This document shows, piece by piece, positions 1 through 21,200 of a stretch of DNA of 64,000 nucleotides (positions are counted from its first letter, which is position 1; each line of letters starts with the position of its first letter). The DNA is taken from the NCBI GenBank assembly GCA_905221605.1, contig CAJNDS010001990.1:94501-158500 (forward strand), read 5' to 3'. The notes under the pieces are model-generated. The model was not told the origin of the DNA. It saw only the letters and a program-made list of their open reading frames with translations, and did not search any database. This stretch comes from Symbiodinium natans (lineage: Eukaryota; Sar; Dinophyceae; Suessiales; Symbiodiniaceae). A program made the position numbers and the translations under genes.

Positions 1-198
1 GCATCCTGTGCTGAACCCAAGGTGTGTGAGGGAAGCCAGTGAAGGAGGAGCTGTCGGGTAGAGTGCTGGTGGGACATTCAAGGTGAGCTTCCTTGATTTG
101 TGCTTTTTTGAATTTCCTCTGCCTTCGCGAAAGGTTACTGGCTGAAGCCTCCGCCTAGAAGTTCTCCCCGATAGACTCAGGAAGCTCGCAAGGCAGCC

Positions 199-1978
199 AT
201 GGCGACCGCAAGGCCCGTGGTCTCCGTGTTCAACTTCGAGAACCCGACCGAGAAGACCGGCACCGTGAAGATGCCTCACGTCCTTACCTCCCCCCTTCGC
301 CCGGACCTCGTCCGTGACGTGCACATGAACATGAACAAGAACAAGCGCCAGGCCTACGCCGTCAGCGCCAAGGCCGGCTACGACACCGCCGCCGAGTCCT
401 GGTGCACGGGCCGCGCCGTCGCCCGTATCCCGCGTGCGCCTGGCGGTGGCACCCACCGCGCTGGCCAGGCCGCCTTCGGCAACCAGGCACGCGGTGGTGG
501 CATGTTCAACCCGACCCGCATCTGGCGCCGCTGGCACCGCCGCGTGAACGTCACGAAGAAGCGCCACGCGGTGGCGGTGGCCCTGGCCGCCAGCAGCCTC
601 CCGCCACTGGTCATGGCCCGCGGCCATCGCATCAATAAGGTGGCCGAGCTGCCCTTGGTGGCTCGGTAGCCCAGTGGTGCCCTTTACCCCTTTTTTTTGG
701 GTTATGGTTTCCCTTCTAAAATAAACAACCCCAAAAACAAGGGTGCCCTTATTATGATATGGTTACCAAGGTGGTCTCCGACGGCCTTGAGTCGCTCACA
801 AAGACCAAGGCGGCTGTCCAGGCCCTCCAGAAGCTGGGCTGTGGCTCAGCACAGTGGTACCCATTTTTCCTTTTTTGTTGGGTTCAAGGTTCGTTTGTGT
901 ATAGTACCCCCACCCCGAACAAGAGGTGCCCTGATCATAATACCACTAAACCCTAAACCCTAAACCCTAAACCCTAAACCCTAAACCCTAAACCCTAAAC
1001 CCTAAACCCTAAACCCTAAACCCTAAACCCTAAACCCTAAACCCTAAACCCTAAACCCTAAACCCTAAACCCCAAACCCCAAACCCTAAACCCTAAACCC
1101 TAAACCCTATACTGGGCTACCAAGGCGGGGAGGAGCTGCAGAAGATCATGGACTCCAAGAAGATCCGGGCCGGCAAGGGCAAGGCGCGCAACCGCCGCTA
1201 CGTGCGCCGCCTCTTGGGTTTGTTTTGGGAATAGTTTTGAAGTTTTTGGGTACTATAATTCATAAGAAACAATTAAAAATATAATTTTTTAATTTTTTGG
1301 GGTACTAGAATTCCTAAGAAACAGCTAAAATTATACTTTTTGCCAGGGTTCCAAGATCAGTGTAGGCCTGGGCCCCCTGGTGATCTACAAGGAGGACAAC
1401 GGCATCACCAAGGCTGGGAAGCCCAGTTGGTGCCCTTTTCCCCCTTTTTTGTTTGGTTTGGTTCAGGGTTCCCTTGTAAAGTATCCAACCCCCCAAAAAG
1501 GGTGCCCTTATTCCAATATCCCTAAACCCTAAACCCTAAACCCTAAACCCTCATTGTAGCATGGTTCCCTGGCTACCAAGTGCAGGCCATGCGCAACATC
1601 CCGGGAGTGGAGACGGCCCACGTGGACCGCCTGAACCTGCTGAGGCTCGCCCCGGGAGGCAACTTCGGCCGCTTCTTGGGTTCTGAGCAAGTACGCGACC
1701 TTTTTTGGACCATTCTTCTCTTTTTCTAGTTGTTTATGAGCCTTTCTTCTTCTCTGTTAGTATTATTACCATTCTTGTATTAGTATTACTACCATTCTTA
1801 CTATGATTGTTATTGTTACTATTATCATTATGTTTGTTTTTGTAGTTTTTTTGGAAGTGGGGTACACGTACATTCATGTAAAAGCCCCTTCAAAATTTTA
1901 CAAGCAACCCCCTTTCCAAGCTTTTAGTGCTCCAAGTAAAGACGCTCAGCAAGGCCCCCTAACCCTCAACCCTCAATC

Positions 1979-2031
<53 letters not shown>

Positions 2032-5000
2032 ACCCTAAACCCTAAACCTTAAACCTTAAGCCTTAAACCTTAAACCTTAAACCCAGCAAGGCTTCATCAT
2101 CTGGACCGAGGGCGCCTTCAAGCGTCTCTCCGAGATCTACGGCACGGCCAAGGGCGGTGCGCCCATGAAGAAGGGCTACCACCTCCCCCGCGCAAGCACC
2201 TTGGTGAGGTTTAAGGGTTTAGGGTTTAGGGTTTTGGGTTTAGGGTTTAGAGTTTAGGGTTTAGGGTTTAGGGTGTAGGGATTGGAGTATAGTATGGTCC
2301 CCTATGGAAAATGACGTCCTCTTCTTGTTCCGAGAAAGCCCAGGGGAACAGCAAAACCTCACGTTGTTCTTGATTGTGGCTCGAGGGGGGGAGCCATGGA
2401 GTAGATGGTCCCAATGTTAGGCTTCGTCCCTGAAGCCTGAACCCTCAAGCCCCATCTTGCTAAACCCTAACCCGAAAGCCTCAGACCCTAAGACCCTAAG
2501 ACCCTAGGACCCTAAGACCCTAAGACCCTAAGACCTTAAGACCCTAAGACCCTAAGACCCTAAAACCCTAAAGACCTCAAGCACCTGAAAACACCCTAGG
2601 ACCCTGAGAACCGCCAAGGCATGCAGAACGCCGACCTGGCGCGCATCATCAACAGCACGGAGGTCCAGTCCGTTCTCAGGCCCAAGCTTGAGCCCCCCAC
2701 CAGCGCCAAGAAGGCCAACGCCCTGAAGAACAAGGCCCGCAAGGATTCAGGGGGGGCGCTTTTGGGGATGTTTAGGGTTCAGGGTTTAGGGTTTGGGGTT
2801 TGGGGTTTTGGGTTTATAGGGTTAAGGGCTCACGGGTTAAAATTGCCTATGTGCCCTGAGGCGCATCCTGTAGCTTTGGGGGGGTTTGGGGTTTGAGAAG
2901 TTTAGGGTTTAGGGTTTAGGGTTTAGGGTTTAGGGTTTAGGGTTTAGGGTTTAGGGTTTAGGGTTTAGTGTGTTGAGTCGCCCTCACACCTGGCACGGGA
3001 GGGAGCCATTTTGCAAGAAGGCCCAAAGACAAAGTCACAAGGCCACGCCTAAAGCACCCGGAGCCCCTAAATTCTGGACCCTAAACTCCGAATCCCGAAG
3101 CCCTGAACTCTGAGATTCTGGCCCGGAGTCCCTTCACCCCCCCTTGGTTGCCCCGGGGCTGCCATTTTGCCCTTTTTGGGGTTCTGGGTTACAAGACCTT
3201 GTAAAGGTGGCCGACCCTCAAAATTTCAGAGGGGTACCCTTGCTAGCATATAGCTGCTGGGCTACCAACTATTCACATCTTTTTGTTGAGACAAGTTACA
3301 AACTTGTTCAGGAACTCCTCGAAACTTGCCCCGGACCTGAACCCTGAATGATATTTCCACTTAGTAATCGAGTGAGTAGGTGAACCTTTGACCTTTGGGG
3401 GGTATTCTAATCCCTCTAAATTCCCAAAGGTCAGCCTTTAATTCCCCAAAGGATACTGGACAACTATGTCCATGAGCCCTTAACCAGGCCCTCATGGAGG
3501 AGCTGAACCCAGGAGCCACGGAGCGAAAGGCTGCAGCGCAGAAGGCTGTCTGCATGGTCATTCTGGGATCTTGTTTATGTTCTTTTACTTTTTTTGGTTT
3601 AGGGTTTATTTATTTATTTATTTTTTTTTGGGGGGGGGGGTAGGGTTCACAGGTTTAGCGGGGTCTAGAGGGTTTCGGCATCTTGGAATGGCAGCAAAAC
3701 GGTGGGGACTCCCTAGCCCCGCGGCACGGCCTCAAGTGAGTAAGAGAAGCCAGAACCCTGAAAGCCTTTAAACCTCTGAACGGCCACGTAATCCCTAAAA
3801 CCTGAACCTAAACCCCTCAAGGCCACTTGAATTCCCAAAGAAGCCTCATCTTGGGGGGGGGGGAGGGGGGGGGGGAGATTTTAGGCTTCAAGGTTTCAGG
3901 CCCTCAGCGCCCTAAACCCTAAACCTTAACCCCTAAACCCTAAACCCTAAACCCTAAACCTTAAACCCACTTCCTCTTCCCATGCCGACAGGCCAGCCAG
4001 AAGGGTACCAGCGAGTTCGAGCAAGTGCCGCAAGCACGAAACCTAAATCCCTAAATCCCTAAATTCCCACACCCTAAACCCTAAACCCTAAGCCCTAAAC
4101 CCCAAACCCTAAACCCTAAACCCCAAACCCTAAACTCTAAACCCCAATGCATCTTGCAGGCATCTTTCCGGATCTTGTAATTTGTCGGTGCCGATTCTTT
4201 GCCTCAGGTGCTCAGCGTGCCAGGCTCTATCTGTAGAACCTATGCGTTCAGGGTTTAGGGCTTAGGGCTACGAGAGCCCCAAGACCCTAAACCCTAAGAT
4301 TTCCTGATCCGGAAACAACCCTGTCGGGGTTTAGGGGTTAAGGGCTCAGGGTCTAGGACCCCAGCACCCTGTTCTTCCCTCTAATTTAGGAGGGTAGGCT
4401 CCCATACGAACCCCCCATCAAGGCAAACAAAAACATCCTAAGGTCCTAAACCCTAAACCCTGAACCCTAAACCCTAAACCCTAAACCCTAAGCCCTAAGC
4501 CCTAAACCCTAAACCCTAAGCCCTAAGCCCTAAACCCTAAACCCTAAACCCTAAGCCCCCGAAACCCTGAACCCTAAACCCTAAACCCTTAAACCTTTAA
4601 ACCTTAAGCCCTAAACCCTAAACCCTAAGCCACCACCCCTCAAGGTGCAGAAGAGCAAGAAGGCCCGCATTGAAGAGTCCAAGAAGTACAACAAGGACCT
4701 CCGTGTGACTGGGCTTGCCCCCGAAACCTTACTTGGCCACTTCCAGCGGCCTCTGATTGGGTTCAGGGTTTAGGGTTTAGGGTTTAGGGTTTAGGGTTTA
4801 GGGTTTGGGGTTTAGGGTTTAGGGTTTAGGGTTTAGGGTTTAGGGTTCAGGGTTTCGGGCTTAGGGTCCTGATCACCCTATGCAAGTATTCGGCTTGGGG
4901 TATCCGCATCGATGCATATGGTACGGCGCCTGGCCTTTGTGTTGGAATGCGCAGAAATTCGAGCGCAAGCCAAAGTTCTCAAGAGAGCCTGGGGTTGAAG

Positions 5001-6447
5001 GTTCTGTACGTTCTGCTCCCTTGGTGTGTGTGTGTATGCCCTCAGTCATATATTTGTGTACGCACTATACAAGCTACTATATTTTTGTACAGCACATGAT
5101 ACAATAGAGTATACTCTATACATACTGCATGGTGCTGGTCTGAGTTGCGGCAAGAGAAGCCTGCGCTTCCAAGAGCCTTGCGGCGGCTGTGCACCCGCAG
5201 CCTGCACCTTGATATGCCTGAACCCTAGACCCTGAACCCTGAACCCTGAACCCTGAACACTAAACCCTGAACCCTGAACCCTAAAACCCTGAAGCCCTAA
5301 ACCCTCTGAACTCAGAGCCCTAAGCCCAGAACCTTTAAGCCCTGAATTCGTTTTTAGGGTTTATGGCTTTGGTGTTTAGGGAAACCAAGACCCTGAACCC
5401 CCACCTCGACCCCTGAACCCCGAAGCCTGCAACACCCTGAGCCGCAGGACAACAAGAAGGGTGATGACACCTTCTACAAGACCCTCATGAAGGCATCCGA
5501 AAATTCTAAACCCTAAATCTTAAACCCTAAACCCGATAAACCCTAAACCCTAACCCCAGGCAAGGGCTTGCCTGTTTGATTCGGAGGACCAAGGGTGGAG
5601 ATGGTACGGCTTTTAGGGGTCAAGGGTGTTGGGGTTTCCGGCAAAGAGCAGGGGTTTGGGGGTTTTGGGTTCAGGGTTTGTAAACCCTAAACCCTAAACC
5701 CCAAACCCTAAACCCTAAACCCCAAACCCTAAACCCTAAACCTTAAAACCCTAAACCCCAAACCCTAAACCCTAAACCCAAAACCCTAAACCCTAAACCC
5801 TAAACCCCAAACCCTAAACCCTAAACCAGGCCTTTGAGGCCAGGGCTGCGGCCGATGCGGCGAAGAAGGCCCTGCGGGCTGGGTTTAGGGTTTAGGGTTT
5901 AGGGTTTAGGGTTTAGGGTTTAGGGTTTAGGGTTTAGGGTTTAGGGTTTAGGGTTTAGGGTTTAGGGTTTAGTGTTTAGAGTTTAGGGTTTAGGGTGTAG
6001 GGCGTAGGGTTTAGGGTTTAGGGTTTGGGTTTTTAGGGAAACTCGGTCACTAAACCCCAAACCCTTAGCTCTCGGTTGTTTCCGCTTTTTTGGGTTATGG
6101 CAACCGGTCGCTAACCCCATACCCTTAGTTCTCGGTGGCTTCTTCGTTTTCTGTGGGTTCAACGGGCTCATGATTTTGGGTTTTTTTTGTGCATGTCCAT
6201 GCATCGGTGCGTGGCGCCCCCCCAACCCCCCTTAACCCTAAACCCTATACTCCCTGAACCCTAAAACATGAATCCGAACCCCTCACCTCGAATTCCAAAA
6301 AACCTAAGCCTTCGATCCAAGATACAAAAGCCTAAACCTTGAACCCTCAACCTTCAACCCTCAACCCTTAACCCTAAATCCTAAACCCTTAGCCACGAGG
6401 CTGCGGCGGCAAAGGAGGCTGCCGGGGAGGACGAGGACGAGGAGTGA
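199..6447 (+). CDS. RPL4: 60S ribosomal protein L4 (uL4), complete, 13 exons
   Basis: Structural protein of the large cytosolic ribosomal subunit; in this family an extended loop lines the exit tunnel. Exons read as 199-657, 771-837, 1125-1208, 1366-1412, 1586-1670, 2091-2189, 2619-2734, 3488-3544, 3992-4024, 4645-4695, 5448-5492, 5830-5877 and 6400-6447. They sum to 1239 nt, 412 residues plus TGA, with no frame break. Exon 1 holds the family signature ([44 protein letters not shown]). Later exons give [39 protein letters not shown] and [12 protein letters not shown]. The tail is Lys/Ala-rich and ends acidic (EDEDEE), close in length to animal L4. The start is the first ATG, in context GCAGCCATGG. 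Donors are GC in nine introns, GT in two and GA in one. Introns carry telomeric heptamers and family B elements. The methionine aminopeptidase gene follows 527 bp downstream on the same strand. Confidence 0.95.
658..770 (+). mobile_element. Family B element forming RPL4 intron 1
   Basis: The 113-bp intron, GT..AG, consists almost only of a family B unit: GGTGCCC, a T-rich tract, GGGTT..GGTTTCCCTT, AACCCC..AAGGGTGCCCTT and GGTTACCAAG. Related units lie at 850-945, 1421-1520, 3140-3268, 30605-30700, 52258-52372, 58772-58878 and 59435-59525. An inverted pair GGGTGCCC / GGGCACCC-like can be traced at the ends. Confidence 0.6.
945..1109 (-). repeat. Telomere-type array in RPL4 intron 2
   Basis: About 23 CCCTAAA units, two of them CCCCAAA, placed directly before the exon 3 acceptor region and after a family B unit. 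Confidence 0.9.
5881..6030 (+). repeat. TTTAGGG array in RPL4 intron 12
   Basis: Starts 4 bp after the donor GC and runs about 20 units. The same intron ends in CCCTAAA-type sequence (6230-6390), giving inverted arms. Confidence 0.85.
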
Positions 6448-6974
6448 GCTTGATTCATTGACTCTCACCATAGGACCGGACGTGAAGAACTCGGCGGAGC
6501 AGCAAAGAAACGGACAGTTTTGGAGCTTAGAGGGCTGAGGGTTTTTGCACAGCAGCCAATATATTAGGCAACCTCCAGTATCCTGTCACTCCTGTACAAT
6601 GATGATGTGAAGCACCCAGAATGCCAACTCTAATTGAATTAGACCCCTACACAAGCTCTGCGGTCTCTGGGCTGCTTTTGAGTGCCCTCTTGGCGGTCCA
6701 GTGGTCAGCTCCTGACGCGCGAACTTTCTACTAATTGTTAAGAATACACAAAAATACCAAAAGAACATATTCTTCCTTGTAAGGGTAATATGGGGATTGT
6801 TGTCGTTTATTGTTTGGGAGGTCTTAAGCAAACAGTAGCTTTGGTTTGCTTAAGAGCTTTTTACTCTAAACCCTAAACCCCAAACCCTAAACCCAAAATC
6901 CTAAACCCAAAACCCTAAACCATAAACCCTAAACCCTAAACCCTAAACCTTTTTTGGGCTGGCAGGCAGCGGCC
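6448..6974. other. RPL4 / methionine aminopeptidase intergenic region
   Basis: The 527 bp between the RPL4 stop and the first aminopeptidase exon contain a family I inverted-repeat element (6728-6838) and a short CCCTAAA array at 6868-6948. I see no AATAAA-type signal and no exon coding for the missing aminopeptidase N-terminus. No core promoter motif is recognisable. Confidence 0.5.
6728..6838 (+). mobile_element. Family I inverted-repeat element
   Basis: CTACTAATTGTTAAGAA at the left and GTCTTAAGCAAACAGTAG at the right. Shares TTGTAAGGGTAATATGGGGA with the inside of the 28431 copy. Located between RPL4 and the aminopeptidase gene. Confidence 0.6.
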
Positions 6975-15228
<8,254 letters not shown>

Positions 15229-15297
15229 GCTGAGGAGCGCCCGCACAGCCTTAGCGCTCGCTTCCTGTGCGTTCCGCACGGACGCGCACCACAGACC

Positions 15298-18200
15298 ATG
15301 ATAGACATTATCCCCGACTGGGAGGTTCATGGGTACTTAGAACCCCCAGTATTACAAGTCTACTTAGAACTTCTTAGAACCTACTTGGAGGACTCAGGGG
15401 CTAATAAGTACAGGTGCCCTGAACTTAGAACCCCCAGTATTATAAGTCTACTTGGAACCTACTTAGAGGACTCGGGGGGCTTATAAGGTGCAGTGACAAG
15501 TGGGTGTTATACGTACCTTGAACCTCCAAGTCGCCAAGCTCAAGGCTTACATCCACCTGGCGGTGCGCAAGGGTTTAGGGTTTAGGGTTTAGGGTTTAGG
15601 GTTTAGGTTTTAGGGTTTAGGGTTTAGGGTTTAGGGTTTAGGGTTTAGGGTTTAGGGTTTAGGGTGGCGCCTCCCAGACCTAGGAGCCCCAGTGGTGCTG
15701 GAAATACCTAAACCTTGAAACCCTAAGAGCCCTAACAACCGCATAAGCCACATAAGCCCTATTGACCCTAACAACCCTACAAACCCTTTGAACCCTAGAA
15801 ACCCTGTAAAACCTATGAACCCTATAAACCCTACAAGCCCGAAATCTGTCTCTTGATTCCTAGATAACTGGGGAACCTAGAGACTTGTAAATACCGCCCC
15901 CGACTCGCGGGCCGCGCTAAGCCGCCGCCTTTGCGTACAAGGAGATCTTCTCGCATGGAGCCTGCTCGACTTTTCTCAGAGGCGGTGCGACGCGATTAAA
16001 AGGCAGCCAGAGCCAGCCCGCAATCTGGCAACCCCTAAACCCTAAACCCTAAACCCTAAACCCTAAACCCTAAACCCTAAACCCTAAACCCTAAACCCTA
16101 AACCCTAAACCCTAAACCCTAAACCCTAAACCCTAAACCCTAAACCCTAAGCCCCGAACCCCAGACCCCAATTCAGCCCAGAAACGCCGAGACCCGACAA
16201 GCCACGCCGGCGCTGAGGGAACGCCGGGAACGCCCCAACGCCCCAAAACCCAGATGTCGGGTTCAGGGTTTAGAGTTTAGGGTTTGGGGTTTAGGGTTTA
16301 GGGTTGGGCGTAGGCATTCAGGGTTCAGAGTTTTAGGGTTACAGGTTTTATGGCTTCAGGGTGTAGTGTTTCAGGGTTGCAGCGTTGCAGAGTTCAACGG
16401 GGTTAACCCTTAAGTCCTAAACCCTGAGCCCTACCTGGGACCCTATTTACCTGCAGTTTGAAAGGGGGTTGTGCTTACAAAATAGGGGGCACTTACTGCG
16501 AATCTGTAGGTAAATAGGGTCCAGGCATACCCCGAAAGCGCTCAGTCTCAGCCCGCCGTCGGCTCAAGAGTACTTCCGGCAGAGACTGTGTTAGATTTCT
16601 TAGGGGTGTGAGTAAGGTCCCATCCTAGTCACAACTTAGGAGCTTCGCACCCATGGAGCTTTTGGGGTTTAGGGTAGTTCCTGATCTTGTCTGGTGCTTT
16701 TGCTTGCTTTATCATTGACGTGATGCCTCGCTCCAGGACCTCACCCGAAACCCTAAACCCTAAACCTTCAACCCTGAACTCTAAAGCCTAAACCCTGAAC
16801 CCTAAACCCTAAACCCTAAACCCTCAACCCTAAACCCTAAACCCTAAACCCTAAACCCTAACCCTAAATCCTAAACCCTAAACCCTAAACCCTAAACCCT
16901 AAACCCTAAACCCTAAACCCTAAACCCTAAACCCTTGAAGCCTGACCCTAGATCACAAGCCTGTAGACCTGAAAAGCCCGAGGCCACTGGCGTCATAGGC
17001 TAGGCAGATGTGGCCTACCTCTCAGGGTATATCGTTACATGGTCCCTCAATACGGCCCCTGACCTTCTTCTCAGGGTTCTTTTGTATGGGCCCTTGAGTT
17101 TTTACGGGGAAAGGGGTCTAGGTTTAAGGGCCCATATTAAGGGACCACGTAACTACCCTAAGATCAGCTTCTTCGATGGCCGCTCCTCCTCCCAAACCCT
17201 AAGCCGCAGAAACCCTGAGCTCCAAATCTAGAGGCAAGCCTAGTCGTGAAGAGCGCCCAGATCCTCAAAGTAGCCATGCTCCCCTCTTCCCTGAGATTCT
17301 TCGGGTGTTAGACCTAAACCCTAAACCCTAAACCCTAAACCCTAAACCCTAAACCCTAAACCCTAAACCCTAAACCATAAACCATAAACCCTAAACCCTA
17401 AACCCTAAACCCTAAACCCTAAACCCTAAACCCTAAACCCTAAACCCTAAACCCTAAACCCTAAACCCTAAACACTAGACCCTAAACCCTAAACCCTAAA
17501 CCCTAAACCCTAAACCCTAAACCCTAAACCCTAAACCCTAAACCCTAAACCCTAGACCCTAAACCCTAAACCCTAAACCCCATACATGAGCGGAGTGTTT
17601 TGGGGGGCTGGGCAGAAACCCGTGCAGGACGTCTCGGAAGTGCTGCCGCGCAGCGGCCGTTGCGACGGCACACCCCTGAGCTAGCAATGCATCCTGGGGT
17701 TTAGGGTTTAGGGTTTGGGGTTTAGGGTTTAGGGTTTAGGGTTGTTTAGGATGGCTTGATGGTAGTCGGTTTTGAGTTCGAAGTTGAGGGTTTTTAGGGG
17801 TATTAAAGGTTTAGGGTTTGCCCTACACCACTGAATTCCTTCGGCGCCAACCCCACTGAAGTCCTCAACAAATCTCAAACCCTAAGCAGCCCCAAAACGC
17901 CCCCCAAGCCCCTAAAATGTTGGGGGGGGGGGGGTCGGAACAATTACAAATAGCATTCCCTTATGGCCCCCCTACATATTTAACTCTAACATAACCCTAT
18001 TCCAGTTTTTACGGCCCCTATATTAAGCAAAGTTCGACCCAACCCACCTCCTGCACCAGCCCCAAGCAACCCCGAAGGCCCCAGAAGCCTTCAAAGCCCT
18101 TAGAGCCCCGCCCAAACCCCCCAAAAAACAACGAAAACCATGAAACCCCAAAACCTCTAAACCCTATAACCCTGTTCTTCTATAATCCTCACTCCTGAAC

Positions 18201-21200
18201 CCCTAGAACTGCCTAGAACCCTAACCCTAGCACCTTGTGACCGTATAACCCTATAACCCTATACCTATAACCCTATAACCCTATAACCCTATAACCCTAG
18301 AACCCTATAACCCTATAACCCTATAACCCCTGTGACCCTATGAACCTGTAACCCTGGCACCCTATAACCCTAAATCCTGAACCCTACTTGTCACCCCAAA
18401 CCCTAAACCCTAAACCCTACACCCTAAACCCTAAACCCTACACCCTACACCCTAAACCAAAAACCCTAAACCCTAAACCCTAAACCCTAAACCCCAAACC
18501 CTAAACCCTGAACCTAAACCCCCAGCCGAGGCGGGCGCTTTAGCCCTGGCTCCGGCCCGGGGCCTCGCTTTCGTGCTGACTCCCAAAAGGTGTTTAGGGT
18601 TTTTGGGGTTTTGGGGTTTGAGGGTGTAGGGTTTAGGGTCATAGGGTTGAGGTTTGAAGGCTCAAGTACATGTTCAGGGTCTAGGCTTCAGATTCAGGGA
18701 CAGGGCTGGAGGGGTTGCTGGCATCCCTACCCTAAGGCTTCAAAGCCCTAAACCCTAAACAGCCCTTGAACCCCAAACCCTGAACCCCGAACCTTTCAGG
18801 CCTTGAAGCCGTACAAACCCTAAACCCTAACGCTGAACCCTACTAAGCCCTACCAAACTCTGTAAAAGTGCGAAACCCATAGAACCCTAAACCCTAAACC
18901 CCCTATGCAAACCTACAAAGCGCCATATAGCCACAAAACCCTAGAAAGCCTAAACTCTAACCCAAAACCCTGTACAGCCTATGAAGCACTTCAAAAGCCT
19001 ACAGAACCCCCAAACCCATAAACCCCTACGCCTTTTGCCCAAACCCCTCAAACCCCAAAATGCACTAAACCAAATCCGAATAACGCTCTAGAAGATCAAA
19101 ACCCATAAGCCCCATAAACCCCGAAAACCTATAAAGAACTATACACCCTAAGCCCTGAACCCTAAACCCTAACCTGAACCCTTAACCTTAACAGTCGATT
19201 TCTTTTTTTTTTTTTTTTTGCGGCGTCCAGGGCTTCATCTCCTCCGGCATCTCTCAACGCAGCGGCCTCGGCGTTTTTGGTTTTAGGGTTTAGGATTTAG
19301 GGTTCAGGGTTTAGGGTTTAGGGTTTAGGGTTTAGGGTTCAGGGGTTCAGGGTTCAGGGTTCAGGGTTTAGGGTCGCAGCTTCAGGGCCCTCGCTCCCAG
19401 CGCTGATCCGTTTGCGGCCTCGATCTCATGGGGTGTCGAATTTCAGGAAGTGCTCTTCCGCTTCAGAGTTCAGGGTTCGGGGTTCAGGGTTCAGGGTTTA
19501 GGGTTTAGGGTTTAGGGTTCAGGGTTCAGGGTTCAGGGATATGATTGGGGGGGCAAGGTTCAAGAAATTGAGGCAGTTCAGGGTCCTTGAGGTTGTTTTC
19601 GAGTGTGACACGCATCTGTTTGATGAGCCCGTGCACACAGATAGGCACCGGGGTTTCTTTCTCGGGCGTCTGTTGTATGGCAGTTGAAACTCGATGACTT
19701 CCAGTAGAGTGAGCAAGACCTACAAACGAGAGAGCTGTTTCGACGAAGTGCCATACACCCCTAAACCCTAAACCCCAAAAACCCTTTAAACGCAACAGGC
19801 CCAAACCCCAAGAGCTACTGGGGCCCCTCAACCCCTCAACCCCGACCCCCTGAACCCCCTAAACACAAAGAACCCTTCAAACGCAACAGGCCCAAACCCC
19901 CAAGAGAGGTACTGGGGCCAGCTCGGAGCAGCCAGCGCAGAGGCATCCCGGCCATGTCTCGCAGAAAGGGGCGTCTGGGGAACTCGGAGACCGAGCCCAC
20001 ATTCGTTCAAGCGGCTCAGGGGTTTAGGGGTTCGGGTATAGGGTTTCGGGTTTGGGGTTTAGGGTTCAGGAGTATAGGGTTTAGGAGTACGGTTGGTAAA
20101 GGGCACATTCATCACTGGCCCTTGTTCGTTACTGAAGCTGTTAAGATGTCCCATGCAGACAGCCCTGAGAACTACTATTGCTTAAGAACCCCCCCAAGAA
20201 AACTCATAATAGTAATCCCAATACTGCCCTTATAAGTAAACTTATATATATATATATATGTGTATGCATTTTTTTGGGAGGGGGGGTCTTAAGCAAATAG
20301 TAAAGAATCACTGAAGCCGAGCACCAGAGCCCGAGCTTCGTGAGGAGAGCCGCGGTGAAGGCAGCGCAGCCGGGTGAGGGTGCCGGGCGAGGCGCGAGGG
20401 AAGCTTTGCACCTCAGGGGTTCAAAACCCTAAACCCCAAAACCTCCCTAAACCCTAAACCCTAAACCCTAAACCCTAAACCCTAAACCCTTAGCCCTAAA
20501 CCCTAAATTTCTAAACCCGAAACCCGAAAGCTTAGACCCCAAAACCTTCCCAAGTACCCTGTTTGTATGGGTTGGGAGTTTGGGGGGCATCTTACAGGGC
20601 ACTTGGGACTCTAGGCTGGGTCTTGGGCTTTAGGCTTGACTCGGGGGTGCGTACTCGAGGTTGAGGCACCCTAAACTCTATTTTTTCTAAACCCTAAACC
20701 CTAAACCCTAAACCCTAAACCCTAAACCCTAAACCCTAAACCCTAAACCCTAAACCCCAAACCCTAAACCCAAAACCCTGAACCCTGAACCCTGAACCCT
20801 GAGCCCGTACTCTCCAGGCTTGGGCCTGTCGGCCGCTGGCCTCTCTACGGCTTTGGCGGCTGGAGCAAGGTGCCGGGGGAGGGAGGTTTAGGGTTTAGGG
20901 TTGAGGGTTGAGGGTTTAGGGTTTAGAGGGTTTAGGGGTTTTGGGGTTTAGGGCGTTTAGGCGTTTAGGGGTTTAGGGGTTTAGGGGTTTAGGGGTTTAG
21001 GGCGTTTAGGGGTTTAGGGGCTAGGATATCGGGCTTAGGGTTGAGGGAGCGGGATTCAGGGTTTAGGGTTCGTAAGGTTTACAAGGTTTACAAGGTTGAT
21101 CAGGTTTACAAAGGCTTATAGGGCTCTCCGGGTTCAGGGTGTAGCGTATAGGGTTGAGGCGGTGTTTTGGGGGCTTCAGGGTGTTTTAGGGGTTTCGTCG

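Noticed and set aside
1-198. Promoter or spliced-leader acceptor upstream of RPL4
   Set aside because: A pyrimidine-rich stretch with CAG (about 150-195) could serve trans-splicing, but nothing decisive is visible.
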